Assembly (NCBI GenBank): GCA_036873755.1
Contig: JAVTVY010019000.1
Location: forward strand, 16,029 to 80,028
Length of the DNA: 64,000 nt
Direction of reading: 5' to 3'
Source: Hanleya hanleyi
Taxonomy: Eukaryota; Mollusca; Polyplacophora; Lepidopleurida; Hanleyidae
In this document: positions 35,965-46,438 of the stretch, in pieces
Layout: every line of letters begins with the position of its first letter
Numbering within the stretch: position 1 is the stretch's first letter
Notes under the pieces: generated by a model
Seen by the model: the letters and a program-made list of their open reading frames with translations, nothing else
The model's database searches: none
What the model was told of the DNA's origin: nothing
Made by a program: the position numbers and the translations under genes

Positions 35965-36690
35965 ATTGATCTAATCATAACCCCTCGGCTTTCCCCAAGT
36001 GATTGAGACCCATGTGTAGTGTGAACTGGGGAAGAAATAGTTCTATGTGGGATGATCAAGAGGTCGGTAGTTGGTTCATTCAGGCATACAGGACAGAAAT
36101 AGAAAAATGATATATCTGTAAAGGGGCATAACTCTGTAAAATATGGGCTGAGGGGAGCCACTTTCAATAGGCGTCTGACGTAGCACTCTATAAAATAAGA
36201 TCCGAGACAAATAAGCTGTACTGAACGCGGATCTGCAGATATAACTTGTACATTCACCTACAGATAACAAAATCGGAGATTATTACATCCGAAAGGGGCA
36301 TAACTCCATAAGCCGAGGCGAGTAATCCTTTGTTGGCTTGTAGAATACAACAATATAAATAAGTTTCCAAAATATAGTAGCTAGACCGAACACAGTTCTG
36401 CAGATATAGTTGGTTACATTCAGGCATATGGGACAGAAATAGAAATTAATATATCTGTAAATGGGCATAACTCTGTAAAATATTGGTCGAGGGGAGCCAC
36501 TTTCGATAGGTGTCTGACTTTGCACTAGATAAATAAGTGTTGAAAATTTGATGGTTGTGTTCCAAGCGGTTATGTCTAAAATGCGGTAACGGACAGATGG
36601 ACGGACGGACGTAGAGACAGACGAACGGACGTACATGGCAACGTACATGGCAACGACAATACCCCGAGGCCAAAATGGCTGAGGGGTAAA
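35965..36690 (-). mobile_element. element with ~335-bp internal repeats, copy 2
   Basis: Reverse orientation of 14290-15662: the hairpin start ACCCCTCAGCCATTTTGGCC and CTCGGGGTATTGTCGTTGCC lie at its right edge (~36690-36640), then GTCCGTCCGTCC. The tandem marker recurs ~340 bp apart (36068 and 36408). Its other end matches 15570-15650. Frames of up to 148 codons are repeat read-throughs. Confidence 0.75.
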
Positions 36691-36739
36691 AAGCAACCCT
36701 ATGACACACAGGAAAACCGCCCACGGCACCTTGCATTCA

Positions 36740-36861
36740 GATTACAATGCGGAGGAATTCAAAGCCGCCTTATCTCAGCTGTGCTTTTATTGCAGATATT
36801 CATGTGGAAACTAGGAAGTAGCTACACGGCCCTCAGCACCCGCTAAAAGCAGAATTAGATA
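36740..36861 (+). repeat. dispersed repeat family R, copy 2, left part
   Basis: Ends AGAATTAGATA, where the element at 36862 is inserted; the copy resumes at 39528. Confidence 0.65.
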
Positions 36862-36912
36862 CAGGCCTGCAATACCTCCTATATTTTCTATATTTTCCTA
36901 TATTTTTTATTA

Positions 36913-39120
36913 TAGGCCCGCCAAAAGGCGGACGTATTATGTGATGGCGGTTTCTGTCCATGTGTCCGTCCATCCGCTGTCTGTCCCTCGTGTCCGGTCT
37001 GTATCTGGGACAGTTTTCTATCTACAGTTCCAATTTTTGGTGAGTGGATACCCTACAGGAAGACGATGTGTCGCGTGCCAAAATGAAGGTCGAGGTCTGA
37101 GGTCAAAGGTCACTGGCCTGAAAAACAGGAAATCACTGAAGTGTTCGTGTCCGGTCTATATCTGTGAACATTTTCTATCCACAGTTGCAATTTTTTGTGA
37201 GTTGATACACCAGGTGAAGACGATGTGTCGCGTACCGAAATTGAGGTCGAGGTCAGAGGTCAAAGGTCACTGTTAACTAAAAATCAGAAAATTATTGATC
37301 ATTGACAGTTTTCTATCTACAGTTCTAATTTTAGTGAGTGGATGCCCTAGGGGGAACGATGTGTTGCATACCAAATGTAGGTCGAGGTCGGAGGTCAAAG
37401 GTCAGTGGGACCGAAAAATCAGGAAATCATTAAAAATTTCTAATTTTTTTGTGTGAGTGGATTCAATAGGGGGAAATGAATTGTCGCATACCAAAAATTA
37501 GGTCAAGGTCGAAGGTCAAAGGTCACTGTGACCCCAAAATCAGGAAATTATTAAAAGTAACATTTTTTGTGTCAGTAGATACGTTAGTGGGACACGATGT
37601 GTCACCTACCAAAATGTAGGTCAAGGTCAAAGATCAAGGTCACTGTGACCCCAAAATCGTGAAATTGTTAAAAATCATGATTTTTTTAGTCCATTGAGAA
37701 ATTACAGGGAGCCGTTTTGTCATGTATCAAAATTTAGATCCAGGTCAATAGTCAAGGTCACTGTGACCCCAGAATCAAAGTCAACGGTAAGTTTGACCGA
37801 AAAATCAGCAAATTATTAAAAATAACATTTTTTGTGTGTCAGTAGATACATTAGGGGGACACGATGTGTCACACACCAAAATGTAGGTCAAGGTGAAAGG
37901 TCAAGGTCACTGTGACCCCAAAATCGCGAAATTGTTAAGAATCAAGATTTTTTGTGTCCATTGAGAAATTGCGGGGAGACGGTTTGTCACGTATCAAAAT
38001 TTAGGTCACGGTCAATAGTCAAGGTCACTGTGACCCCAGAATCAAGAAATCTTTAAAAATTACTTTTTCTTGTGTCAGTAGGTCAAGGTTACTGTGGCCC
38101 CAAAATCAAGAAATCATTAAAAGTGACATTTTCATATGCCTGTCGAAGACGAAGTCGTGTAATGTGATGTGTTCTGTCCATTCATCCATTAACATTTGTT
38201 GTCCATGCGATATCTCTAGTTTCACGTATGGATTGGTACCAAACTTTGAGTATACCTTACTCGCATGGCAAAGAGGAGCCATACATTTTGAGATCAATTT
38301 GTCAAAAGTCACGGCCACATTCCCCCAAAACTGAATCAAGTTTAGCTGACTATATGTGTTAGGTTGGAATATTCAGATTTCTCTCCCCTACATGTATATG
38401 GCAGTTGTCCTGTGAAGCTACATTTAGTTAAACTTTTGTGAAATAAAAACCATACATTTACTAATTTAATGGGGAGAGGGGTCCTTTATGAACTTCATAC
38501 CTGTTTATTAACTCAAGAACAAAGGTTTACTCTATCACTTTCTTCTTCCTTCATGACGGGGCCCTCGGTGGCCGAGTGGTCCAAGGCGCTTCGCTGGTGA
38601 CCGCTAGCCTCACACCGCTGAACCGGCACGGGTTCGAGCCCAGCTGGTCCATGTGTGAAAGTTTGTCAGTTACTTGCCGAAGGGCGGTGGTTCTCTCCGG
38701 GTACTCCGGCTTCCTCCACCAACCAAACTAACTGTCACCATATGAGTGAAACAAACTTGAGTGTGACATTAAGCCAAATTCCCTCCCTCCTCCCTTCTTC
38801 CTTCATGAAAAATTCTCTCGCCTGAAAGAAATCCATTTGCAGGAAAAATACTATTTTCTTGTGTTTGACTATTGTCGATTTCAGTGTGGTATATGTGAAC
38901 TCTCGGCTCTTGTTTCAAGGTTAACTAGTTACCAAGAGTCGAGCCCATTTTACTTTATCATTCATTATAAGATGTGATATATGTTACATTCTCAGAAGCA
39001 CAAATCGTAGACCTTTCTCTGGATTGCCAGCTACCAATTGGAATCAAGGTTCCTTGAAATTTGGATCAATGTAATTCCAGATATATGGGCGTATATTGAA
39101 GCCCCCTGGGCTCTTGTTAG
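36913..39120 (+). mobile_element. hairpin-ended AGGTCA-rich element, copy 2
   Basis: Starts AGGCCCGCCAAAAGGCGGAC, then GTATTATGTGATGGCGGTTT. It ends GTATATTGAAGCCCCCTGGG and CTCTTGTT. The body has many AGGTCA units, e.g. GGTCGAGGTCAGAGGTCAAA at 37245-37264 and AGGTCACTGTGACC-like joins. It is co-linear with copy 1 (5965-7746) except for a SINE insertion at 38557. Non-coding. Confidence 0.8.
38557..38793 (+). mobile_element. tRNA-derived SINE with perfect 15-bp duplication
   Basis: A tRNA-like head (~38560-38650) has an A box GTGGCCGAGTGG and a B box GGGTTCGAGCC, with a long variable arm as in Leu/Ser tRNAs. The body contains CTCTCCGGGTACTCCGGCTT. The target duplication CTTCTTCCTTCATGA is exact on both sides (38542-38556, 38794-38808). 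The uninserted sequence is preserved in copy 1 of the surrounding element at 7430-7444. A second, truncated copy lies at 29313-29440. Confidence 0.93.
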
Positions 39121-39527
39121 TAATTGTTATATTTTACTCAAAACCGCCTATATTTCCTATATTTTCACTTTTCCTCATTAAAACTGTTACCAATGCTCGG
39201 AATGAGTCAAATTAGTACGAGGAAATACATTTCAGAGCAAATTTTTTGCCTCGTCCCGCTCGGAAAATATGAAAATATTTCAATCTCTCTTTGTTGAACC
39301 AAGTAGCAGAATGGGTCTCAATCACCACCACTGACAACATTCAGTAGAAATCGTTTGATTAAACACCAGAAAACTGCCAAGTTTGGAACATAAAATGTAG
39401 TAGTGACCGGTTTTCACTTCATTATTTCTTTTATTTTCCTATATTTTATTAAAGAAAATTCCTATATTTCTCCTATATTTTGGGAAATTTCCTCCTATAT
39501 TTTCACAGTGAGACACTTGCAGGCCTG

Positions 39528-39720
39528 TAGATACGCTAGCGTGGGAGCTGTGTTGACAGATCAGCTCAAATAAGTAACTCGTCTGATATTAATGGATGAG
39601 CATCGAGGGCGTCTGGGCTTTAGTCTGCCTGGAGTAGACTTCAGTTGGCTGCCTAACTTGAGCATGACTTCCTGCTAAAGTCCAGACATGCAATTTGACC
39701 CTGGTCAGATTGAATCTCTT
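39528..39720 (+). repeat. dispersed repeat family R, copy 2, right part
   Basis: GTGGGAGCTGTGTTGACAGA, TCAGCTCAAATAAGTAAC and ATGGATGAGCATCGA match 35300, 41090 and 42310. Confidence 0.65.
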
Positions 39721-40960
39721 TGGGGAGGCCCTAACGAGTGGAAAACTGAAGCAAAGCTTCCACTACTGCCTTTATGATTTCAAAGGAACTGCCTCAGGAA
39801 ATGTAGTGGTCACACTCATGATCGTCCGCAGCCATATCCAGACTTGGTGTTGGGTGAGGGACCTATACAATCTACCAAAACTATACTAAATGTTACGTCA
39901 GCTTTACCGTAACAGAAAGATGTGAAGTCAAGGATTAACAATCAAATATTTATTTACAATACTAAAATGATATACAATTTAAGTAAGGTTAATACAACAA
40001 ATAAATGTGTGAAATATAGTCTTACTGTTCAATGCTATACCAGTGTATACTTTATAGTCCTTGTTGACACGCACAAATCACTCTTCTGAATAATGGTGAT
40101 CCAACACTGCTCAGTTGCACAGTCCCAGTAAGTGTGCAATACTGTTAACAAATAGCGTAGATTATGCAGCAGCCAACAATTAATACACAGGAGCAAACAA
40201 TCCAGCAGTCCATAAATCCAGATAGTAACACATTATAACAGACCCACACAAAAAGCCAGTTTGAATTCCCTGCTGAATGACTGAGTGCATGCGCTATTTA
40301 TACTCTATGAGGCATGCGAGATCATTCTGCCAATCAAGAAGCTTCTAGAATACACAGCATTACCTCATCATCTGACCTAGATACAATTTACAATAATCTT
40401 CCAGGACGCTCTAAGGATGACCCACATATTAGAACGTAAACAAACTTGCATCTGCCTTAGATTCCAGAAACATTCACAATGTCTAACAATAGACTACAAT
40501 ACCATGACATAAATGACTCATCACATGCCAGAAAAAGATATAAATGGAGCTGGTTTTATAGATTGCTGAGGTTATCCTACCATCTTGTCATTAATAAAAT
40601 ATTGCATAACTCTAGCCGGAGTCTTTCTATGGGTGTTACATGAGCCACCAAAGATGTCATTCTCATGGCCCAGGAGAATTATAATCAAGTGTAAAACTAA
40701 CTAACTTTCACTAGTAGTGTTTTTAGGTGGTCTCTACTTCCTCATTAATATACCAGACTTCACACAAAAGCCTTTAGGAATTTCCTGAGCTTCTTTTTCC
40801 AGCAACGCGGTCCCTATAATATCCCTTATAACGGGATCCGCTTACTGTTCCTTAACTAGTGATGACCGGTTGAAAATAGAATCTGCTCATTATTACCATC
40901 TAGATTCACTAAAATGTCTCTGATAGGCAAATACCAGTATCGTCCCTTCTTTTTCAGATA
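39721..40960. other. gene-free intergenic DNA
   Basis: No coding frame, RNA gene or element boundary recognised in 1.2 kb. Confidence 0.5.
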
Positions 40961-41345
40961 AGGAGGATTCCAAGACGTTTTGGTATCTCAGCCGCGCTTT
41001 TCTTGCAGATGTTCATGTGAAAACTATGAAGTAACCAGAGGGCCGATAGCACCGGTTAAGCGGAATTAGATACGTTTGCTCGAAAGCTGTGATCAGCTCA
41101 ATTAAGTAACCCATCTGATGTAAATGGATGAGCATCGAAGGCGGGGTTTTTTTTGCAGTAAATGCCTCAACATGAGGTAGACATGGTAATGCAACAATAC
41201 ACAGATAAACTAACTTTTAACGCCCGTCGTGCAGTAAATTTTCCATCCAGACAATAAACCTACATATATTTGCCAAATGGCCAGGTGGCGAGCCTCGGGG
41301 GATTAATTGTCCACCAGCAGAATCCTACCATATATATAGGAAAGA
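40961..41345 (+). repeat. dispersed repeat family R, copy 3
   Basis: Carries GCGCTTTTCTTGCAGATGTT, the empty site CGGAATTAGATACG, ATGGATGAGCATCGA and CAGACAATAAACCTACATAT. Confidence 0.65.
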
Positions 41346-42150
41346 AATTGGTGAGATATTATTTCGCCCAGGAAAAAGGTAACAAACCCTCAAAGGGAAT
41401 TGTTTCAACAATCCCTTCTGTTACTGGGCCCGGTACCACTTCACTTTCCAGGTTAACTTGGTATGAAGGAACATTAATTCGAATGAATACCCTGAATCAA
41501 GGCACTAGCGTTCACCGAACTATTCGTGGGCAGAGAAATAACATCAAAAACGTTGACGCCCGAGCATCTCAAGATAACTATACAGCTTTGTTTTTCCACT
41601 CCGGATTAACTGGCGACACAAAAACCATATGAGTTCTGATTTCTACTAACATCTGCTTTGTCAGGTACGGTACTTTGTGTACAGATTCTATCAACTTTTC
41701 TGTTTTGGACCTAAGGGAGATAACTCTGCGTTTGACGAAAGCAACAGGTTACTATGTCTGTCATTACAGTTTCCAACAATCCGCCTGAAGATGACCTTTC
41801 TTCAAACAATAATGACATTACGTGGATTCCATGACTGAGAAAAGGTTTCAACAGACGGTCTTCTTTTCTAACCCTTAGCCTACCCTGTCACCTTGACCTT
41901 TCCCTTCCTTAGACCTAGGGTTTGCTTGGTTGAACTTATGCTAATGTTCTACCTTCCACTTTTCCCGACAATTCCCATACTGGAATTATCATTTTTTTCA
42001 CAGTCAAACTTATTTGACACTATAGGTGGAACACTCACTTTATCCGCGTCTAAGTCACTGATGAGCTATGTAAGAGGTGGGAAGAATTGACGATATCTGG
42101 CGACTAAAAATTAAGCAAGCAAATGAATTCACAGAAGAGCCACCCTATAG
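41346..42150. other. gene-free DNA with an unassigned 120-codon frame
   Basis: An open frame at 41270-41632 starts inside repeat R and has no recognised domain, so it is not called as a gene. AGGGAGATAACTCTGCG at 41713 is a copy of a motif common in mollusc genomes. Confidence 0.5.
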
Positions 42151-42485
42151 TCCCCGCACATTCAGACTAGAGAACGGAGCATTCGAATACATAGCCTTGG
42201 TAACCGACGCCCTTTTATTGCAGATGTTCATGGGGAAACTATAAAGTAGGCCTACTAACACGGCTCATAGCACCGGCTTAAGCGGAATTAGAAACACTAG
42301 CTTGGGAGCTATGATGACAGATAAGCTCAAATAAGTAACGGTAACTCATCTGATGTTAATGGATGAGCATCGAGGGTGTCTGACGGAGTAAAACGTCTCA
42401 ACATGGGATAAACATGATAAATGCAAGAATATGCCCGTAACTTTTGCACCAAGACAATAAACCTACATATATTTGTAAAATGACA
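42151..42485 (+). repeat. dispersed repeat family R, copy 4
   Basis: TTTTATTGCAGATGTTCATG, AGCACCGGCTTAAGCGGAATT, ATGGATGAGCATCGAGGG and CAAGACAATAAACCTACATA. Confidence 0.65.
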
Positions 42486-43480
42486 AGGGCAAATGACATG
42501 TCGAGGGTTGAGGGTTCGTGTAGGCTGTTTTGAATTCTCGTATGAGGCTGTCTTTGTATTAGGTTTTCAACCTGCACGTCCATGTAGATCAAGTTTCTCG
42601 ATCTGTTCTGGTAAACGACAATGTTCCATGTAAACTTTTTCTATTATTTTGATTTGTTCCTGTCGTTGTGTTTGTTCATCCGTCTGTCCAGACATGTTTC
42701 TTTTTGGGCGATATTTATACGGGGAACAAAATGTAGGCTCTACTCCAAGGAAGTTCCTTAAATGTTTTTGTACCCCTCACATCCTATCATATTGTAGAAA
42801 GCTATTTTCTGATGTTTTTTATCTCGCCCACTGCCGAATATTCTTTTTTTCGGAAGTTGTACCATATTACAGCGATTATCTCCTTTATATTGAGAACATA
42901 CCTCCCAACCTTGAAATGGTTAACTATTTAGTCTAGACAATCGCGTGCACCCACCCACTCAAGCTTGAACGTCCCGCCTCCAAGTCTGATTGAATATAAA
43001 TAACTTCCACGAGACACATTTCACTTTACGGATCTTGTTGATTGACAGCTTGTGAATTTCGAGTTGACGAAACATGCATCCGCCCACCAGTTTACTAACT
43101 GCTGTGTGCATACGTCACTCTCTTGTCGGTTTCAATCGTCTTTTGGCGTCGGGATTGACTCAACTCGAACTGTGGGGCTATCGTATATGGTTGACGGTAG
43201 GGGACAGAAAGAATTCGGTTTCAAAGCCCAGAATTAAATCGTTTAGATCTAGGATTAAATCGATTTAGACCTCGACCTAAGTCCACCAATCAAATTACTG
43301 CTTTAATTCTTCGATAAAAAGCGTTATAAACCGCGGAATAATCGATTTTGACCTAAGATTAAATCCCCGAGTTCATTTGTGGAAATTAATTTTGTTTCAT
43401 CCGCGGTCTTGGCCCTAGGTTTTAGTCCACCAAAGTAGTATATAAAGTGCATTACAGCGCGCATTGACCTACTTTTTTGT
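42486..43480. other. gene-free intergenic DNA
   Basis: No coding frame stands out. GATTAAATC repeats occur at 43230-43370. Confidence 0.45.
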
Positions 43481-43619
43481 TCCCCCTGGGGCGTATTTGA
43501 GGCGGAACTTGATCACGTGACGATCATGTGATCGTTGGGGGAAAACCACCTCCAACACAGAAGAGTTCCAATCTAGGGGGAGGTAACTCTGGGTGACTAT
43601 AGTTCCGGCAACCTGTAAC

Positions 43620-44832
43620 ATTTGTATTCATCCGCGGTGATGCGGTCTGGCAGCGGTTTTGGCGGTGATTCGGTCGCGGGAAAAACCTTCCGCGGAGAAA
43701 AAGTAGTCCCTAGATAAAATGGTCCGATGGGGTCGAGTGAGGTATCAAAGTGAAGCTTATGTGAAGGGGCATCTAATGGGCTCGGTATGGGGTTGAACTA
43801 TCGGCATTCTGCGCATGCCCGGTGGCCAAAGGGTATCGAAATAGACGTTTTGGAGCTAGGGGAGCCACTAATGGACCAATGGGGTCGAGTGAGGTATCAA
43901 AGTGAAGCATTCGTGAAGGGGCATCTGATGGGTTGGGTGCAGGGTTGAAATATCGGCATTCTGCGCATGCGCGGTGGCCCAAGGGTATGAAAATAGACGT
44001 TTTGGAGCTAGGGGAGCCACTAATGGACCGATTGGGTCGAGTGAGGTATCAAAGTGAAGCATTCGTGAAGGGGCATCTGATGGACTGGGTGTGCGGTAGG
44101 AATATCATTCTGCGCATGCGCAGACGCAATGCGGAGCTCTCGTCCAATCAGAAGCGAGTATTTCAAATCCGTCACAGAGCTCTCAGCCAATCAGAAGCGA
44201 GTATTTTGACCCGGTGCATTATGGGCCATATCCAAGATGGCGGCACGTATGTTCAAGATGGCGGCACATCCGGTGTCGAAAACTGGCCATTTCGTCGGGA
44301 TGTGGTCACCTAGTGTCGAAAACTGGACCGTGTATGGGTCCTGCTAGACGTTTTGGAGCTAGGGGAGCCCCTAATGGGCCGATGGAGTTGTATGAGGTAT
44401 CAAAGTGAAGTATATTTCAAGCATGGGTGGATGGATGTAAAATTTTTCCTGAAAAAATACGGAACACGGACTTTATTTTAAATTACGTGAAAATGCCTAT
44501 ATATGGGGTATGGGGGTATAAGGATGTGCATCCTGGAAACCTACTTCTCGACATTGCGATATAGATTGTGGGGTCTCGTTTTCTTAGTCTCGTCAAGACA
44601 AACGTGATAGGAAGTGTCCCGCAGCGAATCGGTGAAATTTTTGAAAAAGTACGATATAGCCCCATATAGTCCCATACTGGGGGTATAGGATCAATGTTTG
44701 TCCCCCTGGAAAACGTACTTCTATACATTTGCGGTAGGGTTGTGGGGTCTCGTTTTACTCATCTCGTCAAGACAAACATGATAGGAAGTGTCACGGCACG
44801 AAACGGTGAAATTTTTGAAAAAGTACGATATA
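43620..44832 (+). repeat. left inverted terminal block of element 1
   Basis: Order from the end inward: Cys/Gly-free CG-rich edge (43624-43715), two to three units with GAGTGAGGTATCAAAGTGAA and ACGTTTTGGAGCTAGGGGAG (43730-44100), a module with two CCAATCAGAAGCGAGTATTT and two AAGATGGCGGCAC (44140-44270), then ~178-bp units with CTCGTCAAGACAAAC and CGGTGAAATTTTTGAAAAAG (44480-44832). Non-coding; short frames over it are artefacts. Confidence 0.8.
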
Positions 44833-44984
44833 TGTTCATTCTTATATGTACAGACATCACCACCACACACTACCACACACACACACACACACACACACCA
44901 CCACCACCACCACCACCACCACCGTGTGTGTGTGTGTGTGTGGTAGTGTGTGGTGGTGATGTCTGTACATATAAGAATGAACAT
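44832..44984. repeat. microsatellite palindrome upstream of the ATPase gene
   Basis: ATGTTCATTCTTATATGTAC...(CA)n, a (CCA)n centre, then the exact reverse complement (GT)n...ATGTCTGTACATATAAGAAT. Arms of more than 50 bp are perfect or nearly so. The right arm carries the TATA-like box used upstream of the ATPase gene. Confidence 0.9.
44970..44975 (+). promoter_or_regulatory. TATA-like box of the ATPase gene
   Basis: TATAAG, 56 nt before the ATG at 45026. The spacing equals that of the other element genes (53-58 nt). It is a weaker match than the other boxes. Confidence 0.5.
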
Positions 44985-45025
44985 GTGTCCCTCATCAGTC
45001 CTTATGTATTGGTCGACAGATCAAC

Positions 45026-46212
45026 ATGTCGTGTACGTGTACGTTCTGTCAGAGAACCTTTTCTCGTCGCGATAGTATGATCAGGCACATTCAAGGCAAA
45101 CACAACCAAGAGACACCACCGAGTCCCGCTATAGGTCCAGCAAGTGCAGTAGAGCATCCCTACACGATGACGGTGAGCGGCCTACGGCATGTGGAAAGAC
45201 GTCCTGGGTAATGAAGTTCTTAGAGGAAGGTGTGGCAACCCCAGCTCCGACACGTGTTGTTTGGTGTTATAGCCAATGGCAGTGTGCCTACGAAACTACG
45301 CGATTACAGAATGTGAGTTTCGTCCCAGGGATTCCTCATGACATAGACGAACCGTATTACTTTGACCCCGAGCAGACCAACGTGGTAGTGCTAGATGATC
45401 TGATGAGCGCGGCCAAGGACAATTCGAAAATCGCCGACCTATTCACCAAAGGGTCCCATCATCGCAATCTGTCCGTCATCTATTTGACCCAGAATCTCTT
45501 TCCTCAAGGGAAGGCGTCCAGAGATATTGCCTTGAACTGCCAATACTTTGTGTTGTTCTCCAACCCCATCGACAGAGCACAAATTCGTGTGTTTGGTAGT
45601 CGAATTTATCCTCAGAACATCGACCATTTCATGCAGGCGTTTCAAGAAGCGACAAGTCGTCCGTACGGCTACCTGTTCGTAGATTTAAAAGCCCATACCC
45701 CCGAAGATCGCCGGCTGACGACCCACCTGCTACCCGGCGAGGGATCACCACAGCCCCTACACCATCCACCGAGTCCACATTTGGTGAAGCAGCGGGCCTT
45801 CTTCATATCACCAGTCCCGGAATATCACCCAACCGTGAAGGCCCAACCCGAGGTTGAAGAACATAATGTGAACTCGAGGCTATGGAAGGATTTGTTCAAA
45901 GAAAGTATGGACGCCGAGATGGGCGAGATGTTGGAGGTCACAGAAAACAAGTTTCAACGCAAAGGGTATTCGAAAGAGGAAGCCGCAATTTTAGCCCATA
46001 ACAGATTGGCACCCAGACTACGACGGGCTTTACGTCAGCAGTATGTCGACTTACTGACCCATATGAAATTGTTGGATAAGGATCCAGTCCATATGGAAAT
46101 TGAAAGAACAGCGTCGATGTTGAAAACCTCGGGCATGAACTGGAAAGCGGCGTATGTCAGAGCAATAGCACAAAAGAAACATTTGTTCGAACGCATCATT
46201 AAACGTCGTTAA
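45026..46212 (+). pseudogene. zinc finger + Polinton-type packaging ATPase, frameshifted in the P-loop
   Basis: First frame (45026-45211): a C2H2 finger (CTFC...HIQGKH; C-x2-C-x12-H-x4-H) and a short linker. Second frame (to 46212; its first ATG is 45211): the ATPase body with VVVLDDLM (Walker B), FTKGSHHRNLSVIYLTQN and PYGYLFVDLK, then a ~130-residue helical, basic C-terminal domain. The nucleotides at 45176-45200 encode a P-loop, but one half is in each frame, so the ATP-binding site is broken unless this is an assembly error. Known role of the family: A32-like FtsK/HerA ATPases pump viral DNA into capsids. In relatives the P-loop follows the N-terminus directly, so the finger is an unusual addition. 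Very confident of family, less of whether it is functional. Confidence 0.88.
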
Positions 46213-46385
46213 AGCGTTAAGAAAGTGTGTTAAAGCGTTGAGACGAGCGTTAAGGCGTAACGACGGGCGTTGACGGGCGTCACTGCATTTCGATGAATTG
46301 ATGTCAATTCCATGAAATCAGAGCTTCTGAGCTAATTCACCAGGGCGTTGAAGCGTTGAGCTAAGCGCTGATGACCGTTACTGTC
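46213..46385. other. intergenic spacer with GCGTTAA/GCGTTGA repeats
   Basis: GCGTTAAG, GCGTTGAGACGAGCGTTAAG and GGGCGTTGACGGGCGT recur in 46220-46365, just before the next promoter. They could be a binding-site cluster or a decayed minisatellite. Confidence 0.6.
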
Positions 46386-46393
46386 TATAAAAG
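46386..46393 (+). promoter_or_regulatory. TATA box of the zinc-finger/acidic gene
   Basis: TATAAAAG, 53 nt before the ATG at 46439, followed by CACATTCGACGTTCAACCGT. A compact, virus-like promoter. Confidence 0.75.
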
Positions 46394-46438
46394 CGAGCGT
46401 ATTCCCAAAACACGCACATTCGACGTTCAACCGTCAAC

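Larger units (their letters stand above)
36862..39527. mobile_element. CAGGCCTGC-ended element hosting a nested element
   Basis: Ends CAGGCCTGC / GCAGGCCTG, flanked by TAGATA (36856-36861 and 39528-39533). A paralogous empty site with a single TAGATA is at ~41066. The body (CCTATATTTT-rich) resembles the one at 25701-26155. It is split by the 2.2-kb hairpin-ended element at 36913-39120. Confidence 0.65.

Noticed and set aside
36283..36729. 148-codon minus-strand frame
   Set aside because: Read-through of the 335-bp repeat element; equivalent frames at 14306-14698 are broken at other points.
38560..38650. Possible tRNA-Leu/Ser gene
   Set aside because: It is the head of a SINE with a clear 15-bp target duplication.
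41270..41632. 120-codon open frame
   Set aside because: Starts inside a dispersed repeat, no recognised domain, no promoter or splice signals.
44694..45080. 128-codon frame overlapping the ATPase start
   Set aside because: Runs through the (CA)n/(CCA)n/(GT)n palindrome; an artefact of low complexity.
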